Shown: positions 25,216 through 35,800 of the stretch, in pieces
Numbering within the stretch: the first letter of the stretch is position 1
Layout of the letters: every line of letters begins with the position of its first letter
Assembly (NCBI RefSeq): GCF_008086345.1
Contig: NZ_CP043006.1
Location: forward strand, 4,772,032 to 4,836,031
Direction of reading: 5' to 3'
DNA: 64,000 bases
Origin: Chitinophaga sp. XS-30
GTDB lineage: Bacteria > Bacteroidota > Bacteroidia > Chitinophagales > Chitinophagaceae
Position numbers and translations under genes: made by a program
The notes under the pieces: model-generated
Database searches by the model: none
Seen by the model: only the letters and a program-made list of their open reading frames with translations
What the model was told of the DNA's origin: nothing

Positions 25216-28200
25216 TTATTTCGTTACCGTCATGATGCCGTTCATCCCTCTCCAGTGGCCGGGGAAAGTGCAAACGAAAGGATATTCTCCCGGCACGGCG
25301 GGCGCGGTGAATTTCAGCGACACCATTTCACCGGGATTGAGCAACCGGGTGGCGAACAGTACTTCCGGCATTTTGGGGACGTACTGCAGCTTCGAGGCAT
25401 TCGGATCTCTCACCATGGCATCCGCGGCAGCGCCTACCTTTTCCAGCGTTCCGGGTTTGATGATGAGGAGATTATGCTGCATGCCATCCGGATTTTCCAG
25501 GCGGATGGTCACCTGCTGCCCGGCTTTTACGGTGATCTTTTTTTTGTCGTACTGCATAATGTCTTTCACCACTTTCATGTCTATCACCAGCGGCGGAATG
25601 GTTGAAGCGCCTGTTTTAGCTGTTGTACCGGGTGTTGCGGCCGGCAGGTTCAACTCAAGCGCCAGGCTTTGCATTCTTCCGGAGAAACGGAATTCTTCCG
25701 GATATGCTGCAATGTGGCTGTCTTCCAGCGGGTCTTCCCCCCATCTTACCGGTGCTTCCGGTGTAACGGTGAACATTCCCGGGGCTTTGGCCCTGGCGGT
25801 TTCCCTGCCATTCACGGCCAGTATCATTTCCCCGTTCTTCAACAGCGAGGCGGTGATCTCCAGTTCACCGGGCAGGGTCACTTTACAGCTGGCGGTATAA
25901 TGCTGCCCTTTCTGGTTAACGGTCATATGCAGTTTGCCGTCTGCCATATACAGCCCGTAGCCGTTCTGCGCATCGCCATGCGCGAGGATGATGCCTTCAG
26001 GCATACGTTCCCGGCGGCTGTTGACTGCTGCACGGATCACGATCTCCCTGCCGGCCACATCGGCAACGAACGGCGTGCCGCCTCTGGCATCAAGGGTATA
26101 AACGGCCTGTTGCAGCCCTTTCATGATGGCTGTTCTGAATGCGCCGCGTGCCGAGGGTTGTGCGGCATGCGCTGCGGCCAGGAAACCTTTCTGATGGGTG
26201 TTGGCCGCTGCGAACAGGGCACGGGAAAGCCAGGGATCTGTTGCATTCGGGCTGTTAGCCGCTACGCGGTACAGCAATGCCCCTGCCTGCGCTGAAGCGG
26301 GAAAATCCGCCAGTACGCGGATAGCGGCTACCCGGGCATGAAGGTCCTTATCCTGCAGAATACCTGACTTCGCCATGATGCCAACGCTCTTCTCCTGCTT
26401 CGGCAATATTTCCACCGCAGCTTTGCGAACTCCTGCGGCAGGGTGTTTCAACGCGTTGCTGACTACCGCCAGCGCCGCCGTGCTCAGTTCCCCGAGGCCG
26501 TGCAGCGTCCATAATGCGTGTACAGCGGGACTGTTCAGCCCGGCTTCATCCACGGCGGGGTTCATAATGATATTGTACAGTTCGGGGATCACTTCCTTTT
26601 TTCCGGATTCCACCAGCAAACGCTGCGCGGTCATCCGCCAGAACATGTTGTCGTTCTTCAGCGCCGCCACCAGTCCGGGCACATCGTTCACCGACAGCGC
26701 CATGGGGGTATAGGGCTTTGCCTTTTTGTACACGATCCGGTAAATACGCCCGTGGGCATCATCCCGGAGATCGCTTTCGAAGGCATTCCCTTTGCCCTGC
26801 GGCTGCTCGGTGAAGGGCAGCACGGTTTCACGCGGGGCCTGCTGTTCCACGAATACGTTATGCTGGATGATGAAATTGTACCAGTCAGCCACCCATACCG
26901 CACCGTCCGGCCCCACCTCTGCCTGCACCGGTCCGAACCATTCGTCCGAGCTGGCCAGCAGGTTCCAGCCGTCCTTTTCCCTGAAGCCCGCGCCATCCGG
27001 CGCTATGATGGCGTTATGCACCAGCCGCACGGTAGGCTCATTGATGAAGGCAATGCGGTTCCAGTATTCCTTCGGGAAATCGCGTGCGGTGTACAGGTGA
27101 TGGCCCGTTGCGGACGTAAATCCGCCCACAACATCCACCTGCCGCAGGTTGGGGGTCATGGCATGCACATCGTAATGCCCGTCGATCTTCTGCACAGCAT
27201 CCACGGTTGGCTGATCTTTCCCCGGCAGGCTGCGCTGCATATGCCAGTAGGGCATGGAGTAATATGCGCTGTGCGTGTTGTTCGCCGTGGAAAGGAATAC
27301 ATGGTTATCTTCCGAAAAGCCCAGCCCCCAGGTGTTATTGGAACTTCTGCCCAGGAACTCGAACGCCGTTACATCCGGCTTGAAGCGGTACACGCCCATC
27401 GGGAAACGGAAAGCCTTGCCGTTGATCTTTCCGGAAAAACCGGAATAACCGACCACGCCCCAGATCTTGTTATCGAAGCCGTATTGCAGGTTGGAGGGAC
27501 CCGCGTGAGTATCCTGTTTTCCCCATCCCGTCATGATCACTTCTCTTACATCCGCTTTATCATCCCCATCCGTATCTTTCAGGAAGATAAAATCCGGCGC
27601 CATGGACACGATGGCGCCGCCGTTGACCAGCACGATGCTGGTGGGGATATTGAGACTGTCCGCGAAGATGGTGAACTTGTCCGCCCTGCCGTCCCCGTCC
27701 GTATCCTCACATATCTTGATCCGGTCATTCGCCGCGCTGTCGCTTTCAATAAAAGCATTCGGGTAGTCAACGGACTCTACGATCCATAAGCGCCCTCTTT
27801 CATCCCAGGTCATGGCAATGGGCTTCGTGATATCCGGTTCCGCAGCAAACAGCTGAATATCAAAATCCACCGGCACCTGCGTGAGCTTGCAGGATTGCTC
27901 CGGAGAAAGGGCTTCCTGCATTTTGGGAACGATGTAGCGCTTTGTGTAATCGGAAATGGTATCTGAATTGTAGATGTCCACATCCGGGATGTTCAGCGCA
28001 GCGATGTTATCCCTTACTTCCGCGCCGAGCGACCATAACACACCATCCTTCAGGCGTCGCAGGAAATCTCCGTCCTTCCAGGTGGCATCATCGTTTTCCG
28101 CCGAGATGGAAAACAGGCGGCCTTTGCCGATATCGTGACGACCGCCGGCAAGGCCGGGAATCCAGGACGGTATTTTACCACCGGTTACATTCACCAGCAC

Positions 28201-28515
28201 CAGCCCTTTGCCGCTTTCCACAAAACTGCGCAGAGCAGCGTCTGAAACCGGGGACAGCGCGGGATAAGTACCGTTGACCGCTACCGCATCGAACCTGTTC
28301 AGCATGATCGCGTCCAGGTCCCTTCCGGGTTCGGCATAGGTGAGGTTGACCCCGCTTTTAAACAATTTTGTGGCCATCCAGGTAGCGTACCTGCCTGCAT
28401 CCTGCGATTGGCCATTCCCCAGGAACAGCACTTCCGCCCTCCTGCCGTTCTCCTGTGCGGAAAAGGCAAATAAACAGATCACTGCTGCCATCCATAAAAC
28501 AAAACTCCTTTTCAT
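25216..28515 (-). CDS. ThuA-like / PVC-type dehydrogenase propeller / HEAT / cupredoxin fusion protein
   Basis: A 1099-residue secreted protein (signal MKRSFVLWMAAVICLFAFSA). In order I see a ThuA-like domain (about 25-185), the PVC-type membrane-bound dehydrogenase beta-propeller (about 205-640; FAAEPDITKPIAMTWDERGR, repeated DTDGDGRADK motifs, VGPDGAVWVADWYNF), HEAT-like helical repeats (about 650-800), a LamG/concanavalin-like sandwich (about 815-960) and a C-terminal azurin-like domain. The copper ligands of the last are H1014 (GMQHN), C1082, H1087 and M1091 in CTFPGHWRGMNG. Planctomycete relatives often carry a haem CxxCH domain instead; none is present here. The architecture suggests oxidation of a sugar in the periplasm with electrons leaving through copper. 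This is inference. Confidence 0.88.
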   Translation of the reverse strand: MKRSFVLWMAAVICLFAFSAQENGRRAEVLFLGNGQSQDAGRYATWMATKLFKSGVNLTYAEPGRDLDAIMLNRFDAVAVNGTYPALSPVSDAALRSFVESGKGLVLVNVTGGKIPSWIPGLAGGRHDIGKGRLFSISAENDDATWKDGDFLRRLKDGVLWSLGAEVRDNIAALNIPDVDIYNSDTISDYTKRYIVPKMQEALSPEQSCKLTQVPVDFDIQLFAAEPDITKPIAMTWDERGRLWIVESVDYPNAFIESDSAANDRIKICEDTDGDGRADKFTIFADSLNIPTSIVLVNGGAIVSMAPDFIFLKDTDGDDKADVREVIMTGWGKQDTHAGPSNLQYGFDNKIWGVVGYSGFSGKINGKAFRFPMGVYRFKPDVTAFEFLGRSSNNTWGLGFSEDNHVFLSTANNTHSAYYSMPYWHMQRSLPGKDQPTVDAVQKIDGHYDVHAMTPNLRQVDVVGGFTSATGHHLYTARDFPKEYWNRIAFINEPTVRLVHNAIIAPDGAGFREKDGWNLLASSDEWFGPVQAEVGPDGAVWVADWYNFIIQHNVFVEQQAPRETVLPFTEQPQGKGNAFESDLRDDAHGRIYRIVYKKAKPYTPMALSVNDVPGLVAALKNDNMFWRMTAQRLLVESGKKEVIPELYNIIMNPAVDEAGLNSPAVHALWTLHGLGELSTAALAVVSNALKHPAAGVRKAAVEILPKQEKSVGIMAKSGILQDKDLHARVAAIRVLADFPASAQAGALLYRVAANSPNATDPWLSRALFAAANTHQKGFLAAAHAAQPSARGAFRTAIMKGLQQAVYTLDARGGTPFVADVAGREIVIRAAVNSRRERMPEGIILAHGDAQNGYGLYMADGKLHMTVNQKGQHYTASCKVTLPGELEITASLLKNGEMILAVNGRETARAKAPGMFTVTPEAPVRWGEDPLEDSHIAAYPEEFRFSGRMQSLALELNLPAATPGTTAKTGASTIPPLVIDMKVVKDIMQYDKKKITVKAGQQVTIRLENPDGMQHNLLIIKPGTLEKVGAAADAMVRDPNASKLQYVPKMPEVLFATRLLNPGEMVSLKFTAPAVPGEYPFVCTFPGHWRGMNGIMTVTK

Positions 28516-28555
28516 GATCTCTATCGGTTTGAATATTGATTCTTTTCTTTTCCTG

Positions 28556-30121
28556 TCAGGTTTTCTGCTGTACCGGCGGCAACAATACCGCCTTATAACC
28601 GCCTTTTGAGCGGAAGTACAGGATCATGAAAACATATCCTGCCAGCATCACGAAGGGGAATATCGATACCGTTCGCAGGGCATCTTTCTTCGCATCTTCC
28701 CGAACCATATTGATGGTCTGTTTCGTCTCCGGCGGTGCAACGGCCAGCCGGTCCGGATCAATGACCCGGTAATCCCCGAAGAAGCCGGAGCGCTCTTCCG
28801 TAACATAGGTGCTATGCAGTGCCGTGCCATTGCCGGCATCATACTTTGCGAGGTTCGCATCCAGCTGTTTATCCTGTACGAAACCGAGGATGACGGCGCC
28901 GATGACGCCCACGCCCACCTGGCCGACGGCGCCCGTGAAGTTCAGCGTGAGCACCCCGCCTTTGGGGAACTGCTCGGCCACCACGCCAAGCATGGTGCCC
29001 CAGAGAAAAGTTTTTCCGAGGGCATACACCGTTGCGGCAATGATGATGAGCAAACCGGTTGCATAGGAAAGAAATTGCAGACCCGCCATCGCCACCAGGG
29101 CGCTGACCGCCAGCAGGCCCAGCGGAGCGAAGCGCTCCACAAAGGGCCCGGAGTAGAAGCGCAATACGGCCATGATAAGCGAGGTATAGATCAGCACCCA
29201 TCCGCCGCGAAGGCCGATCTTCGCCATTTCCGGCGTCATCAGGTCCGTGATCCAGCTGTCTGTCCCCAGCTCCGTGGTGGCCAGCAGGATCATCAGCAAT
29301 AACAGGAGGATGAACATCGGCCGGCCCCAGGAGCGCACAAAAGCACCCAGTATAACCGTTAACGTTAGGGTGATCACGATCTTCCAGGTCAGCGACCATT
29401 CAAAAAGGCTGCCCAGCTGGAAAGTGCAGAGCGACACGATAATGAAGATCCCGGCGATGCCTACTTCCTTCACCATTTCCAGGTAGCTCACACCGGCCTG
29501 TACCCGCTCGCTCACCGGGAATTTCCGTTTGAATATCATGATGCCGTACAACAGCACGGGCACCAGTATCACCGTGATGATCAGTTCCCAGCTAACGCTG
29601 AAGTGCATCATGGCGATGCCTGCAAGCCCCGCCAGCAACATTCCCGAAGGCCAGCCGGCATGGAGGATGTTCAGCCACTTGGTCTTCTCCTTCGGGTACA
29701 TGGTGGCCACTACGGGATTGACGACCGATTCCGCGGCGCCATTGCCCAGTGCGAACAGCAGGGTACCGGCATACAACATCCAGTACCCGCTGGCCATGAC
29801 CGTCAGCACTACGGACAGTACATGGCAGATAAAAGCGAAGATCATCGCCATTTTATATCCCACCTTGTCGATGATCAGGCTGAACAGCACGATGCTGATC
29901 CCGAAGGGCCAGAAGCTGACACCGAATATCTCTCCCTGCTGCGTTTTACTAAGACCGAACTGGATGCCCCATCCATCCATCAGGAAGGAGCGGAAAACAA
30001 AACCGAAGGCGGAGGCCACCAGCACCGTAAAACATCCCCAGAACAAAATGCGCTTGTCCTTTTCGTGATACAATGCCGGTTCCGTTACGTCCTGTGCCGT
30101 TGCAGATGATGCCATTCCCAT
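28556..30121 (-). CDS. MFS transporter
   Basis: A 521-residue inner-membrane transporter with twelve or more hydrophobic segments. The loop 2-3 signature is visible as IDKVGYKMAMIF after helix two, and helix four/five contains LFALGNGAAESVVNPVVATM. A long polar insertion (about 425-485, including DKQLDANLAKYDAGNGTALH) lies before the last helix, and the protein ends at VQQKT. The type resembles sugar- or nucleoside-like MFS proteins that accompany Gfo/Idh/MocA loci in this phylum. It lies 40 bases before the propeller-fusion gene and 30 after DUF3823, so it should move the SusCD-imported or periplasmically oxidised product into the cytoplasm. Confidence 0.9.
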   Translation of the reverse strand: MGMASSATAQDVTEPALYHEKDKRILFWGCFTVLVASAFGFVFRSFLMDGWGIQFGLSKTQQGEIFGVSFWPFGISIVLFSLIIDKVGYKMAMIFAFICHVLSVVLTVMASGYWMLYAGTLLFALGNGAAESVVNPVVATMYPKEKTKWLNILHAGWPSGMLLAGLAGIAMMHFSVSWELIITVILVPVLLYGIMIFKRKFPVSERVQAGVSYLEMVKEVGIAGIFIIVSLCTFQLGSLFEWSLTWKIVITLTLTVILGAFVRSWGRPMFILLLLLMILLATTELGTDSWITDLMTPEMAKIGLRGGWVLIYTSLIMAVLRFYSGPFVERFAPLGLLAVSALVAMAGLQFLSYATGLLIIIAATVYALGKTFLWGTMLGVVAEQFPKGGVLTLNFTGAVGQVGVGVIGAVILGFVQDKQLDANLAKYDAGNGTALHSTYVTEERSGFFGDYRVIDPDRLAVAPPETKQTINMVREDAKKDALRTVSIFPFVMLAGYVFMILYFRSKGGYKAVLLPPVQQKT

Positions 30122-30151
30122 TACGATGATTTAAATGTTCTGCAATGCGCT

Positions 30152-30862
30152 TTACAGTGTCAGCTTTACGACCGGCGAAAAGATCATATCCTCCACGCCT
30201 GCCATTTTCAGACCGATGCGTGCGAACACATAGGACTGTGCCGGCACAATGGCCGGTACGTTCACGGTCATGGATATATTGGCCGGATCAGTGATAGCCC
30301 CGCCGCTGATCACCGCGGAGCCTATGTTATAGTTGGCATTTCCGGACACAAAGGCCGTCTTGTTGATATAGAGATTCACCCTTTCAATATTCTTTGCATT
30401 GGCATCCGTCACGATCCTTTCCAGGCTGCAGGTGCCGGTAACCACACCGGAAGCAACGCTGAACTGCGGATTGCGGATCATATAATAGGGGGTTACCTCA
30501 ATGTCCCTGGTCTGGCTGCCTTTCAGATTGATCACAATGGTATCGGAATCTCCCGCGGCATTCTTTGGCCAGAGAAAGGGGCCCTGGTTCTGTGCAACCG
30601 TGAACTTGTATTCACCGTCGAACACCAGCACGGAATAAGTGCCATCCTGTGTGAATGTGGTATTGGCGACCGGCCCCACTTTCCCGAAGCCGTACTGGAA
30701 GAGCTGGAAGGGCACCTGGTTGAATTCCAGGGGTATCGGATCACCATTGTACACAAGGCTGCCGCTCAGCACCGAACCGGGCGGATCGTAGTTGTCCTTC
30801 TCACAGGCAAACAGTGCAACAGCACTGAAAAAGAGTATGATATATCGCAATTGTGTTCTCAT
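30152..30862 (-). CDS. DUF3823 domain-containing lipoprotein
   Basis: A 236-residue lipoprotein (MRTQLRYIILFFSAVALFAC, cysteine 20) of the DUF3823 type, regularly the third gene after SusC and SusD. The start of the mature protein, EKDNYDPPGSVLSGSLVYNG, is the family hallmark: a carboxypeptidase-regulatory-like beta sandwich followed by a second sandwich (VASGVVTGTCSLERIVTDA to the C-terminus). It lies 18 bases after SusD. It probably forms part of the surface receptor and may bind glycan; no function is proven for the family as far as I know. Confidence 0.88.
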   Translation of the reverse strand: MRTQLRYIILFFSAVALFACEKDNYDPPGSVLSGSLVYNGDPIPLEFNQVPFQLFQYGFGKVGPVANTTFTQDGTYSVLVFDGEYKFTVAQNQGPFLWPKNAAGDSDTIVINLKGSQTRDIEVTPYYMIRNPQFSVASGVVTGTCSLERIVTDANAKNIERVNLYINKTAFVSGNANYNIGSAVISGGAITDPANISMTVNVPAIVPAQSYVFARIGLKMAGVEDMIFSPVVKLTL

Positions 30863-30880
30863 AAAACTTCTTTTTTTAGA

Positions 30881-32788
30881 TTAATCCTGGTTCGGTTGTC
30901 TCACGATCTTCGGGTTGTTGGACAGGATATCGTTATTGATGGAGGAATAGTAGTTGCCGATACGGAAGCGGTTGGCGCCGGTAACGAGCGGTGATTTCAG
31001 TATCCTGTACAGCCATTTGCCGTTATCTGGACTGCCGGGGTTGTACAGTTTGTAGGACCAGAGGGCCCAGGGTTGCGTATTTCTTGTGGAAGCCGTGCCG
31101 ATATTGGCCAGCAGGTCCGCTTCGGACATGGGCTGGCCATCCCACAGGGTATGCGCCTTTCTCCAGCGTTTGTTATCGAACAGCACATGCCCTTCAAAGC
31201 AGAGCTCCACGCGGCGTTCATGCATGATCCTTTCCAGGGTGATGTCGGCTGCGACCAATGGTATGGTCAACCCGGCACGTTCGCGCACTTCGTTCATGTA
31301 TCCTGCGGCTACGCCTGGCTGGTTAAGCTCAAAGGCGGCTTCCGCTGCGTTCAGCAATACCTCTGCATACCGGTAACGGATAAACGGCGCTTCACTGCCT
31401 GTACCGCGGGAGCCTGAGCCAGCGGCGGGATCGAGATACTTGCGGATGTAAAAACCGGATTGCGCGGTAAATTCCATGCCGTTGATCGGCCCGTCGAAAC
31501 CCACTACCTGTACTGGTGTGGTGGTACCGGGCAGCGGTTTCAGCTGGCCGCGCTGGTCGCCGGAGAATACGCTGCCATCCGCCAGGATGTACCCGGCCCA
31601 GATATCAACTGCCCTGCCTTTGAAGGTAGTGCCGGGAAGAATGACGGTACCGGCCAGGCGCGCATCACGACCGGCGAAAATATCCTGCTGGTTCGTATAG
31701 TAGATGGGGTTGCCCGCGCCATCGGTCACCGGCAGGGGCGCAAATGTATTGTCCAGCCGCTCGAAGGCGTGCACCAGGTTCAGCGAGGGATTGGTACGCC
31801 CGCCTTCTTCTTCTTCCGCTCCGAACCGCGGCTGATTGGAGATCGAAAAGCCATGCACTTTTCCGCTCCGCAGTTTGAAATCTTCAATGAAGATCGATTC
31901 CGGGTTGTTGGCCTTGTCGTAAAATATAGAGGCGAAATTCTCCGCGAGGTCCGGTTTCTTTTCATACAAGGCATACGCGCCTGCACTGCCGCCGATGATC
32001 TCCTGCGCCGCCTGCAGCGCTTTGGTGTAGTAAGCAACTGCCTGCGCTGCGGGAATGCCTACCTCACCGCCCGGTAGGGTCACCTGCGGGGTATTCACAT
32101 TATAGCGGGCAATGGACCCTGCGTACAAAGCCGCACGGGCCTGCATGGCAAGGGCTGCGCCCCTGGAAGCCCGGGATTTCGTATTCGCATCCGCAGGCAG
32201 ATCCATTTTAATGGCCTCTGCTTCACTGATCACAAAATCATATACCGCGGCTTCCGTTGCGCGCGGGTGCTGCAGGTAAGTGGGATCGCCCTTGAAATCA
32301 TATTCCATGGATTCCAGGATCAGCGGCACACCGCCCAACCGTTTTACCATTTCGAAATAATAATTTGCGCGCAGGAAACGGGCTTCCGCCAGGAAACGGC
32401 TTTTGTTGGCATCCGACAATGCCGGTGCGGCAGCACATCTTTCGAGAAAAAGATTGAGGTGACGGATGTAGGTATAATCCCAGGTCCCCCACTCTCCATA
32501 TCCCCAGTCTGTGCGCTGCACTTTACCAAGGTCGCCGTTCGAGGAAGGGAATGCTTCCGCAAAATCAGCCATCGTTCTCCAGTCTTTGATCGTGGCAATG
32601 TCCTGCTGCCGGTTGTACAGGTTGGCGAGAATGGACAATACCTGCGCCGGGTCGGAGAAGGCCTGCTCATTCGTCAGAATGGAGGTTGGCAGTACATTCA
32701 GGAACTCGCTTTCTTTTTTGCAACCGCCTGCGCCCATCAGCGTGGCGGCGAGTATCGTAACGGATAATATCTTTCTCATGATCTTCAT
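30881..32788 (-). CDS. SusD/RagB family outer-membrane lipoprotein
   Basis: A 635-residue SusD homologue, at the long end of the family. The signal MKIMRKILSVTILAATLMGA is followed by GGC, the lipidation site. The SusD helices are seen as FLAEARFLRANYYFEMVKRL with GGVPLI after it, ASRGAALAMQARAALYAGSI, and the C-terminal YRYAEVLLNAAEAAFELNQP and MHERRVELCFEGHVLFDNKR. A start at the second methionine (32779) is possible. It sits 12 bases after SusC and 18 before DUF3823. It should deliver the locus' substrate to the SusC pore. Confidence 0.94.
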   Translation of the reverse strand: MKIMRKILSVTILAATLMGAGGCKKESEFLNVLPTSILTNEQAFSDPAQVLSILANLYNRQQDIATIKDWRTMADFAEAFPSSNGDLGKVQRTDWGYGEWGTWDYTYIRHLNLFLERCAAAPALSDANKSRFLAEARFLRANYYFEMVKRLGGVPLILESMEYDFKGDPTYLQHPRATEAAVYDFVISEAEAIKMDLPADANTKSRASRGAALAMQARAALYAGSIARYNVNTPQVTLPGGEVGIPAAQAVAYYTKALQAAQEIIGGSAGAYALYEKKPDLAENFASIFYDKANNPESIFIEDFKLRSGKVHGFSISNQPRFGAEEEEGGRTNPSLNLVHAFERLDNTFAPLPVTDGAGNPIYYTNQQDIFAGRDARLAGTVILPGTTFKGRAVDIWAGYILADGSVFSGDQRGQLKPLPGTTTPVQVVGFDGPINGMEFTAQSGFYIRKYLDPAAGSGSRGTGSEAPFIRYRYAEVLLNAAEAAFELNQPGVAAGYMNEVRERAGLTIPLVAADITLERIMHERRVELCFEGHVLFDNKRWRKAHTLWDGQPMSEADLLANIGTASTRNTQPWALWSYKLYNPGSPDNGKWLYRILKSPLVTGANRFRIGNYYSSINNDILSNNPKIVRQPNQD

Positions 32789-32800
32789 AATAAGCGTGAA

Positions 32801-35800
32801 TTAAAAGGACAGGTTGACGCCGAAGTTGAACACTTTGTTCTGCGGGTATTGCAGCCCGTTCGTATCGTTCACTTCCGGATCGATACCATACTCCTTCACA
32901 TTATCAATGGAGAACAGGTTGAAGGTGTTCACATAAAAACGTGCGCGTTGCATCCTGGCCCGGTTGATGAGCGATACGGGCAGCGTATAACCCAGCTCGA
33001 TGGTCCTGGCCCTGAGGTAGGTGATGTTGTGGGCCCAGAATGTGGAGGGGCGGGTATTGCTATGGCCGCCTTCGTTGTACCGGAGGGCGGGATATTTTCC
33101 CGGTATCCAGGCGCTGTTGCGGTCAAACGGGTCTTCCCGATGCCAGCGGTCCGTAAAGATCTTGCTGATGTTGCCGTCGTTCTGGAAAGGGTTCTTCAGT
33201 TCATTCTCCTGGAACCAGGTGTACTGTGTTGCCCCGGAGAAGTCCGCTGTAAAATCAAATCCCCTGAAAGTCATTCCCAGCTGCAGACCGATGCTGATAT
33301 TGGGTTGCGAGCCTGTCGCCCATCCTATCGGGCGGCGGTCGTTATCCGTGATCCGGCCATCGCCGTCCATATCCTTGTAGATCAGGTCTCCGGGCAGCAA
33401 AGTCCTGTTGCCCTGCCCGTCTATATTCACGGGATAGTTGTTGATCTCTTCCTGGGAGGTGAAGCGGCCGATCTGTTCGAAGCCCAGCACAAAACCTCTC
33501 AACCGGTCGATATCGGAATTGAAATACTGGTCCAGCGAGTTGAAGAATACACGGCGATATGCGGTCAGGAACTTTGCGCGGGAATAGGACACATTGCCGC
33601 CTACCCTGAACTTCACTTCACCGCTCTGCCCGTTATATACTGCGGAGAACTCATGCCCGAAACGGGCGTCGCTGTTCAGGTTTTCGTTGGGCAGGCCGTA
33701 ACCCAGTTCTGAAGGTATCAGCACATCTGTTTTTACATCACGCAGGCCGGTGCGTTTGCGGTAGAAGTAATCATATGAACCGGAGAGCTTTCCGCCGAAC
33801 AGGCTGAAATCAAAACCCACATCGAACATGGAGCTTTTCAGCCAGGTGATATTGGTGATCGGCGCACCGCGGTCTTCCGAACCGATAACGGCTACACCAT
33901 CCAGTATCGCAATACCGGCATTGTAGTTATAGCCTTCCACATAAGTAAAATCAGGCAGGTTCAGCGCTGATCCGTCATCACCCAGGATACCGTAGGAACC
34001 GCGGATCTTCAGGTCAGACAGTACTTTATTGCTGCCCAGCAGGCTCTTCATGAAAGGTTCTTCCGTTATCCGCCATCCGGCCGATACACTGGGGAAATAA
34101 CCGATGCGGTGATCGGGAGGAAAGAGATAGGACGCATCGCGCCGCATAATGCCTTCCAGGAAATATTTATCGTCATATGCATAGTTGATCCTGGCGGCAA
34201 TACCGGTCCTGGCCTGCCTGTTATCAGAATCCCGGTAGGTATCCGCCGTAGCAAAATAGATCAGGGGCAGCACATTGGTGGTAGGCACTGCATGTATCCA
34301 GTTTTCCAAAGTCTGGCTCTGCAGGCGCTCGGATACGATCATGGCGGACACGCCATGCCGGCCGAATGTTTTGTCGTACGACAGCCTTACCTGTGAGGTC
34401 TGGTTGATCACTTTCCGCTGGTTGCGTTCCCGCCAGGGGTTGGTGCTGCCGCCGGTCCTCGTGTAAGTATCGTCCGCCGGGTTGTACGTATAGGTATCGT
34501 ATGTGTACTCGTGGTTATTCAACAGCTGGTCCGCCAGGTAATACGAATAGAGGCCGGACAGCTTGAGGCCTTCGATGCCGGGTATCTCCCACTCCGCATC
34601 CAGGTTCACCTGCATTACCCGCCAGTCCTCTTTGTACTTGCCGGCATATTTGGTATTGAGATATCCCCAGTTCGTTTCGTTATGCTTGATATCGTTCAGG
34701 TACATGGGGTTGTCATTGGCGAAAGGCCGTTCCAGCGGCGTATTGCGGATGATGGCGAACCGGGCCTGCCAGTAGTCGTCCACCTGCGGCACACCGGGGT
34801 TCTCCCGTGTTTCGATCCTTCCGTTCATATTGGCGCCTACTTTCAGCCCATTGGCCACCTTTGCCGAGATATTGGACTGGATATTTGTCCGGTGGAACTT
34901 GTATTCCCTCCCCAGCACAGAATTCTGGAAGGTGCGTGTAGCGGAAACGTAATACGTGATATTCTCCGCACCGCCGGTAAAGTTGAGATTATATACATTG
35001 AGCGGCGTATTGCCCTGCACGATATAATCCCGCCAGTTAAAGCTCTGGTAGCCGTACTCTGTGCCTATTCTGTATTTCTCCAGTTCAGCCGGCGTAATGT
35101 TGGTGGTGATGGGATTGCCACCAACCGGCGGCACGCGGTTCATTTCCGCTTCGGCTCTCAGGCTCATGTAGTCATAGGAATTTTCGAGCGGATCGATGAA
35201 GCGCGTCCAGTTCTGAATGCCCATGCTAACATCCAGGTTGATGGTGCTTCTTGCACCCTGGCGGCCTCTTTTGGTGGTGACCACCACAACGCCGTTCGCC
35301 GCCCGCACACCATAGATAGCGGCGGCTGCATCTTTAAGAAAGGAAATGCTCTCGATGTCCTGCGAAGCAATATTATTGAACTGCCCTGCATCCTGCTGCA
35401 CACCATCGATCACATACAACGGATTCCCGAGGTTGCGTATCTGGATGTTGGCTGATGCTCCCGGCCTGCCGTCTGGCATCCGGAAAGACACGCCCGGTAC
35501 TTTACCCGCCAGCGTGGAGCTGGTTGTGGAGCCGCCCCGCACATTTCCGATATCCTCTGCAGATATCGTGGAAATGGCATTGGTCAGCGATTTCCTTTTT
35601 GTGGTGCCGTAACCTACCACTACTACATCGGACAGTTCTGTTGCCGATGTACGGAGCACTACATTCAAAGTGGCCCGGTTGTTTACTGATACCTCTTCGG
35701 TGCCGAAGCCGACCATGGTAAACACCAGTATGCCATCTGGTTTCACCGAAATGGAGAAGCTGCCATCAGTGTTGGACAATGTACCATTCCGGGTGCCTTT

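Noticed and set aside
26518-27789. 423-codon plus-strand frame opposite the propeller fusion
   Set aside because: Complement of the propeller coding region, with no recognisable feature.
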